Source: Tenodera sinensis (Eukaryota; Arthropoda; Insecta; Mantodea; Mantidae). Taken from it: a stretch of 64,000 bases of DNA. A program made the translations under genes and the position numbers. The first letter of the stretch is position 1. Each line of letters opens with the position of its first letter. Location: contig CM060967.1 of NCBI GenBank assembly GCA_030765045.1, positions 152,277,751 to 152,341,750 on the forward strand. Reading direction: 5' to 3'. This document shows positions 59,280-64,000 of the stretch, one piece after another. Under the pieces are notes generated by a model. That model worked only from the letters and a program-made list of their open reading frames with translations. It searched no databases and was not told the origin of the DNA.

Positions 59280-59910
59280 AAAAAGCTGATTTGTTGCACT
59301 CACATTACTTTCTTTACTTAGTCTTCAATAAAATATTCTTACAGAACCACATTTTCCCATCTGCTTCTCATTAATTGAGATAGACAGATGCAGAAATGGT
59401 TTTGTTTCACATTTTCTTGCAGATGCAATGGGAATAGGAAACTAGTAGCCTTGGGATATAGTTAAATCCTTTATGAGCTAGTCACTATGTGATGACTTTG
59501 AAATTTGGTTCTCTTTGCATGAATAGAAGAAAATTGAGAAAGTATAAGTATTCAAAACAATAACAAGGAATATCTCTGAAGTGATTAAAGAAAAAATTAA
59601 GGAATTACATTTTTTGTGTAGCAAATGTTGTGTATGTGTATCTTACGGTTCACTAGTTTTGCAAACGCCAACTAGAATGAAGAAAACGTCAGAAGCAACA
59701 TTCCCAGAAGACTAAAGTACACATTTAATTTGTCATGAAAACATCCTAAACAAGTGGCATTTTAATCCAAATCGTAGAGCCATTGTTTTCCGCGTAAGGA
59801 GATTGGTGGAGTGGGGGAAGTTTGTGGAAATCTTTCTGTTGCGACCTTGGAAGATGCTGAGATTTTATACCAAGTTCGCTATTTATTTTTTAATGTAAGA
59901 AACAAGTCGA
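59280..59910 (-). repeat. interspersed repeat R1
   Basis: Reverse orientation. The terminus TTGCACTCACATTACTTTC is followed by the blocks CAGAAATGG, TTCTTGCAGATGCAATGGGAA, TGTGATGACTTTGAAATT, GGAATATCTCTGAAGTG and GCGACCTTGGAAGATGCTGAG. Confidence 0.7.
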
Positions 59911-60286
59911 TAGGATAACAAATTAAGTTCCTGTTTACCTCGAAAACGAGATTTTAGGCAAATCATTTTTGGAAAAGAGGAAAAGAAAGTACTTCTAGTT
60001 GCTGCGAAAAAGTGTAAGATTTCAAATGTATATTCAAGTTTGTAATGCTATAGCCTATGATAATGTTTCATATTTTATATTCATTAACACACTTCGTAAG
60101 CAATGGAAAATGTCATACAAAAGAGTGCATAGGTTCTAGAGAAGGAATTTATTCCATTCGTTCCAATAATAAGGACTCTAAATGGATTTCAGTCGAATTT
60201 TAATTAATTTAAAACTATAACTATAGAATAGCATACTACTACATAAGAATGGGAACTTTGTACCTCACTGCCTTTCGATTAATAAA

Positions 60287-60690
60287 AATCTGATGTGTTG
60301 CACTCACATGACTTTCTCTACTCTTGTACTAATCATGCTTACAAACTCTTATTCCTCTATCGTTTTCGTGTTAGTTGAGATAAACATTTGCAGAAATCCT
60401 CTTATGTAGGTGCAGGGGAAATAAAGGAACACTAGGCTTTGAGCGATAGTCAAGTATTCTACATCTTTGAAATTACGTTCTCTTTGCACGGCTAACATAA
60501 AAAATGAATATCGATGTTCGCTTTGACGAAAGTTTGTTTTCCAAAACTCACACGAATAAGAAGGAATATCTCCAAAATGATCCACTCTAGAAAAATATTT
60601 ATTGGGGCATAAATTGTGTGTTTTAGGAAGAGCTACATTTTTTGTAGAGTACAATTTGGTCTATCTGTTTTACTATACGTAGAAGAGAAG
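60287..60690 (-). repeat. interspersed repeat R1, short copy with both ends
   Basis: Starts AATCTGATGTGTTGCACTCA and CATGACTTTCTCTACTC, and ends TTACTATACGTAGAAGAGAAGG. It lacks roughly the microsatellite-containing half, an internal deletion. Confidence 0.75.
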
Positions 60691-61589
60691 GTAAAAAGGG
60701 GATGTTGACGAAGGCATCCATAGATAGCGTAGGTGTGGTACCTCTTAGATGAAATTGCCTTTGGGGTGGTGGGGGTGGGAGTTGGGGGTTGACATCTTGC
60801 CAAGGGTCGAGTATCAAATAACTTAGGCTGCTCTCATTCCTGGATGAATGGGTACAGCCAGATGAACCAGCTGAGGGTCTGAATATGATCAATGCTTTAG
60901 TGATCATAACAAAAGCTACTTTGGGATTACAATGACAAATGAATTGATTTGTAACCTTCTTTAATCAAACAGGTCTAATCGAATCGACAAACAGTTGTGG
61001 AGTGAAGCACTCGTGTTTATTTGAGTTCTAAATGGATTAAAAGAATCTACCATTGTAAACAAACAAACAAATCAGCGTTTTCTTTAATGAAAGTTCCTTC
61101 ACTGTAAACCCAAACTCTCCCATTCTTTCCCATTTTCGGTTCTCTTCTTACTGTCCGTGTATTATCACTGAGTCAATGCATCTGTGGTCATTAACAATTA
61201 ATCCAGATTTATTCTGTTTGATTTGATCTTCTCTACCATACACTCAGAACATAAGACTATGTAGGTACACAAAAGCATAATGCGCTATGTCAAACATTAT
61301 TGAGGCATTAATTTGTTACAATGAATAAATCAAATTATTACTTTGAGCTTAAAATACAAATACAAAGAAAATTGTTTTTCAGCCTTTCCTTAATTTTAAT
61401 CAACTTAAGAAAAATATTTTTAGCGAGTGAATGAATGGGGTTTAAGAGCCTGTCGACAATAGGCCCAGAGTTTTTATTTTGTAATTAAATTGTTCAATGT
61501 TTCCAATTTGTGCTATGGCAAATGATTAATCTCAGCTTAACCATTTCATAATTTTTTACTCGTGCACAATTACTGAAGCTCTCCTGAAA
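60691..61589. other. unannotated stretch
   Basis: A G-rich run (GGTGGTGGGGGTGGGAG) lies near 60764-60780. No gene. Confidence 0.4.
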
Positions 61590-62447
61590 ATTTTAAGCTA
61601 GTGCGTTAGTCTCGCAAAAACTCAAAAAGGCTCGACCGACTTGGGTAATTTTTTTTTTATTCGCCTCAGTACTGGAATGGTTTAGAAAACAAGAACATCA
61701 GGAAAACCCAAAGGAACAGCCGAAAAATCCAAAAAATTGGAATTGATAGAGCGATCGATCTATCGATCGATAATTTTGTTTGGGAATTGCCATTTCAGAT
61801 TACTTTCAAAATATAGCGTTTGTGGCGAACCGTTTGACAGTTGGAATTGTTACATTTTAAAATGTTTTACTATGCATTGTAGTACATTCACATGGTTTTC
61901 TCTACTCACTTTTCTTTTACAAAACATTTCTTTCCCTACTCCCACTCCTACACACAATCCAATAATGTTCTGTATGCTTGAAATAGAAGGTGCAACATAT
62001 TACATTTACACGGTTTTCTCTACCACCTTTTCTTCTAGGTAACACGTTCACACGTATTTCTTTTCTCATTCTTCTACAAGTAATTCATACACTTTTCTAT
62101 ATTATCGAAATACACACGCAATGTATTACATTCACACGGTTTTATCTATTCAATTTCTTTTACGTAACACATTCACATGCGTTTCTCTTTACACTCTTCT
62201 ACAAGTAATTCATACACTTTTCTATATTATCAAAATAGACATGCAACCTATTAAATTCACACGGTTTTCTTTACTCCCTTTTCTTCCTGTGGTATTTGTA
62301 GTAGTTAAAACACATTATTTCTTAGAGTATGTTTAAGTAACATTTTTTAAATCTGTTCAGAGAAACAAAAGTGCGTTCCAAGTCTACAAGTTGCAGGAAT
62401 AAATCGTTAAACCATGGACAAGGCCGGGTATTTCAGCTAGTAAGTTA
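61590..62447 (+). mobile_element. Helitron-like non-autonomous element, 3' part
   Basis: The right end reads GGCCGGGTATTTCAGCTAG|T at about 62428-62446, matching the CTAG-type 3' terminus of Helitron or Lep1-like elements inserted before T. The left part (CTCAAAAAGGCTCGACCGACTTGGG near 61620) is of the kind found in such insect elements. Between them lies a tandem array. The 5' end was not identified. Confidence 0.4.
61872..62330. repeat. tandem repeat, about 4 copies of 118-126 bp
   Basis: TACATTCACA(C/T)GG or a close variant occurs at 61883, 62001, 62127 and 62252, each followed by TTTTCT and CTACTC-like sequence. The second and third units share CTTCTACAAGTAATTCATAC, followed by the same ACTTTTCTATATTATC block. 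Confidence 0.85.
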
Positions 62448-63289
62448 TAAAATGTGGTCTAAGCAGTATTTTGAAAAGTTAAAAAAGCCCAAAAAGATAA
62501 TTAGCAAAACGGAGATTAATTCAATGTAATATGTTACCTAAATTTTACAGGACTATTAAATAATTACGTCTTTTAAAATGGTGGTATTAATAATATAATT
62601 ACGCACCAGTGATAACTATAGGAAAAGAAAAAGGAAGAAAAACCAGAATCAAGAAGTTTCACATTTTAAACCAAATTTCCCCGAAGGTTTGACTCTTAAT
62701 GTCTGTCATCTAGTACTTATTCCACACCTACGTTTTTCTCTGTTCATTTGATGCATTTTTAGGAAGCTGGTTCAGCTCATTCATTTTTACCAGTTGATTT
62801 TGTTTCTTTTCCGACTCATTGTTCTTTCTTTCCAATTTTCCTATACCTCTTTCATTGTTCTATCCATTTTACACACCTCATTCCCTATTTGGATGATTTA
62901 TTTATCCTTAAAATCGAACATTACTATACGATTGGTTCTAGGAGACGATTGAGGGACTACTCATTTAGTACTATTGGCTGTTCAGAGGTTATTTTTGCAT
63001 ACAAATGCTAGCAGTTTACTTTAATATTACGAACCTGCAGTGTTCCCTTCGACATACCGTTTTGTGCCACTTACGTGTTGGTTAAAACAGAGAGAATTTC
63101 AGGTAGGATTTGCGATTTTAGTTGTTAGGCTGCACAGCAAAACAGCAAAAATGCTGCAAATCAAACAAAAATGCCCCACAAAAGTCTAAAACGATTGTCG
63201 TCTGGAGGGTGGTTTTGCTTATTACTTGTCAAAGGTACATTTATTTGAGAAGAAAGCTTCTGATGAAACAGCTATAATAGTTATTTCCT
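62448..63289. other. unannotated AT-rich stretch
   Basis: No gene or repeat recognised. Confidence 0.4.
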
Positions 63290-63600
63290 TCTCCCCGCTG
63301 CCAGAACATTCTAGAACATTCCAGAACTTCAAGCGCGTATTAGCCAACTGTTTGCGAGTGAGCGAGTTCATAAGGTGGCAGTGTAATTCTGATGCAAATT
63401 AGGGCGTTTCGACGGCAGCTGAGACGCTCAGTGAGAGCTGCTACTGCGAGCAATTAGAGACGTCTTGTGTTCGACTCCCAAGTGAGTGAGCCATCCGAAG
63501 AAGAGACTGTATGATGTGGTTTCATAATTACGTATGCTGTCGTTCACCGGAAGTGTTATATTATTCTGCAATATTATTATATTCTTCATCTATAAATGAT
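63290..63600 (+). promoter_or_regulatory. heat-shock-type promoter-like block H: perfect five-unit HSE
   Basis: At 63304-63326 five triplets alternate GAA, TTC, GAA, TTC, GAA with 2 nt spacing and no mismatch. The following 250 nt align with block E, including GCTGCTACTGCGAGCAATTAG and CATCCGAAGAAGAGACTGTA, and GTGGTTTCATAATTACG. A TTCGACTCCC motif at about 63470 resembles a pol III B box but sits in the aligned leader. No ORF follows. No clear TATA box. Confidence 0.5.
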
Positions 63601-64000
63601 ATCGATTATAGATATGTATATAGGTGATAAATGAATTAGTGGAAGAAAAAATGAAGGAAATAATTTTTAAACGTACAACAACCAGTTGAAAACAATTTTC
63701 ATAACCAAGTAGCATGGTAAATTACAAAAATTAATGAGTTACATTTCGTTTACAAGCCTTTCCCCTCATTACTATCGTTTATTTGTATTACACTTCTACA
63801 GCCGATTCTTGCGAAAGTGTATCTACTTCACGTTGAGATAAAACCTTTTGTTGGAGGTGGCTTAGAAATCTATTTCTCTTTCAATCAGATCGCGAGAAGC
63901 AACTGAATGGTGACAATGCCTTAAAAATAACAGTTTTTAAAATCAAATCAACAGCAATAACTGTCTCGGAAATGGCCAATGCCCACAAAATAAGTTCTGT
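63601..64000. other. unannotated stretch to window end
   Basis: AT-rich. No gene, repeat copy or RNA recognised. Confidence 0.4.

Noticed and set aside
63430..63490. tRNA gene or SINE head suggested by TTCGACTCCC
   Set aside because: No credible A box or cloverleaf, and the motif lies inside the stretch aligned with block E.

Overview
The window looks like non-coding DNA from a large, transposon-rich insect genome. The base composition is AT-rich. Almost no long open reading frames exist outside one retrotransposon, and tRNA-derived SINEs, microsatellites and decayed transposons of several classes are abundant. One short segment is a clear host exon: 20551-20693 on the minus strand has consensus splice sites and encodes the cytoplasmic tail of a tachykinin-family neuropeptide GPCR (TkR99D-like). 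Much or all of the window may therefore be intron of that gene, transcribed right to left. A polyneopteran (cockroach or termite type) is a guess from the repeat content only.

Layout. 1-13.3 kb: decayed MULE and LINE coding fragments, two copies of a repeat family (R2), a 160-170 bp tandem repeat, a heat-shock-like promoter at 8.5 kb and an LTR-like block at 10.7-11.1 kb. 13.3-20 kb: a (CT)n(CA)n microsatellite, an internally deleted Tc1-like element with both inverted repeats, a GC-rich block with a possible terminal receptor exon, and an LTR-like promoter block. 20.5-20.7 kb: the receptor exon. 22-36.4 kb: many copies of a 0.7-0.9 kb interspersed repeat (R1), SINEs including one with perfect target-site duplications, a promoter-like block with a five-unit heat-shock element at 30.35 kb and another at 35.0 kb.

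36446-47502 is a complete 11.06 kb Ty3/gypsy-type LTR retrotransposon on the minus strand. By eye the two 832 bp LTRs are identical, flanked by a 4 bp ATAC duplication. It has intact gag and pol, a textbook -1 frameshift signal (AAAAAAC plus hairpin) at their junction, a primer binding site resembling tRNA-Ala, and an unusual 4 kb segment without a long ORF between pol and the 3' LTR. It inserted into an older R1 copy and is probably a very recent arrival.

47.5-64 kb: further R1 copies, an LTR-like block with heat-shock element, TATA and polyA signal (50.75-51.4 kb), a fold-back Tc1/mariner-type remnant (52.2-53.0 kb), the best R1 copy (55391-56272), a Helitron-like 3' end with internal 118-126 bp tandem repeats (61.6-62.4 kb), and another perfect five-unit heat-shock element at 63.3 kb.

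The two observations most worth following are the young gypsy element with its frameshift signal and orphan 3' segment, and the recurrence of heat-shock-factor-type sites in at least six LTR- or promoter-like blocks, some of which are related to each other in sequence. All calls come from reading the sequence; no database search was run.
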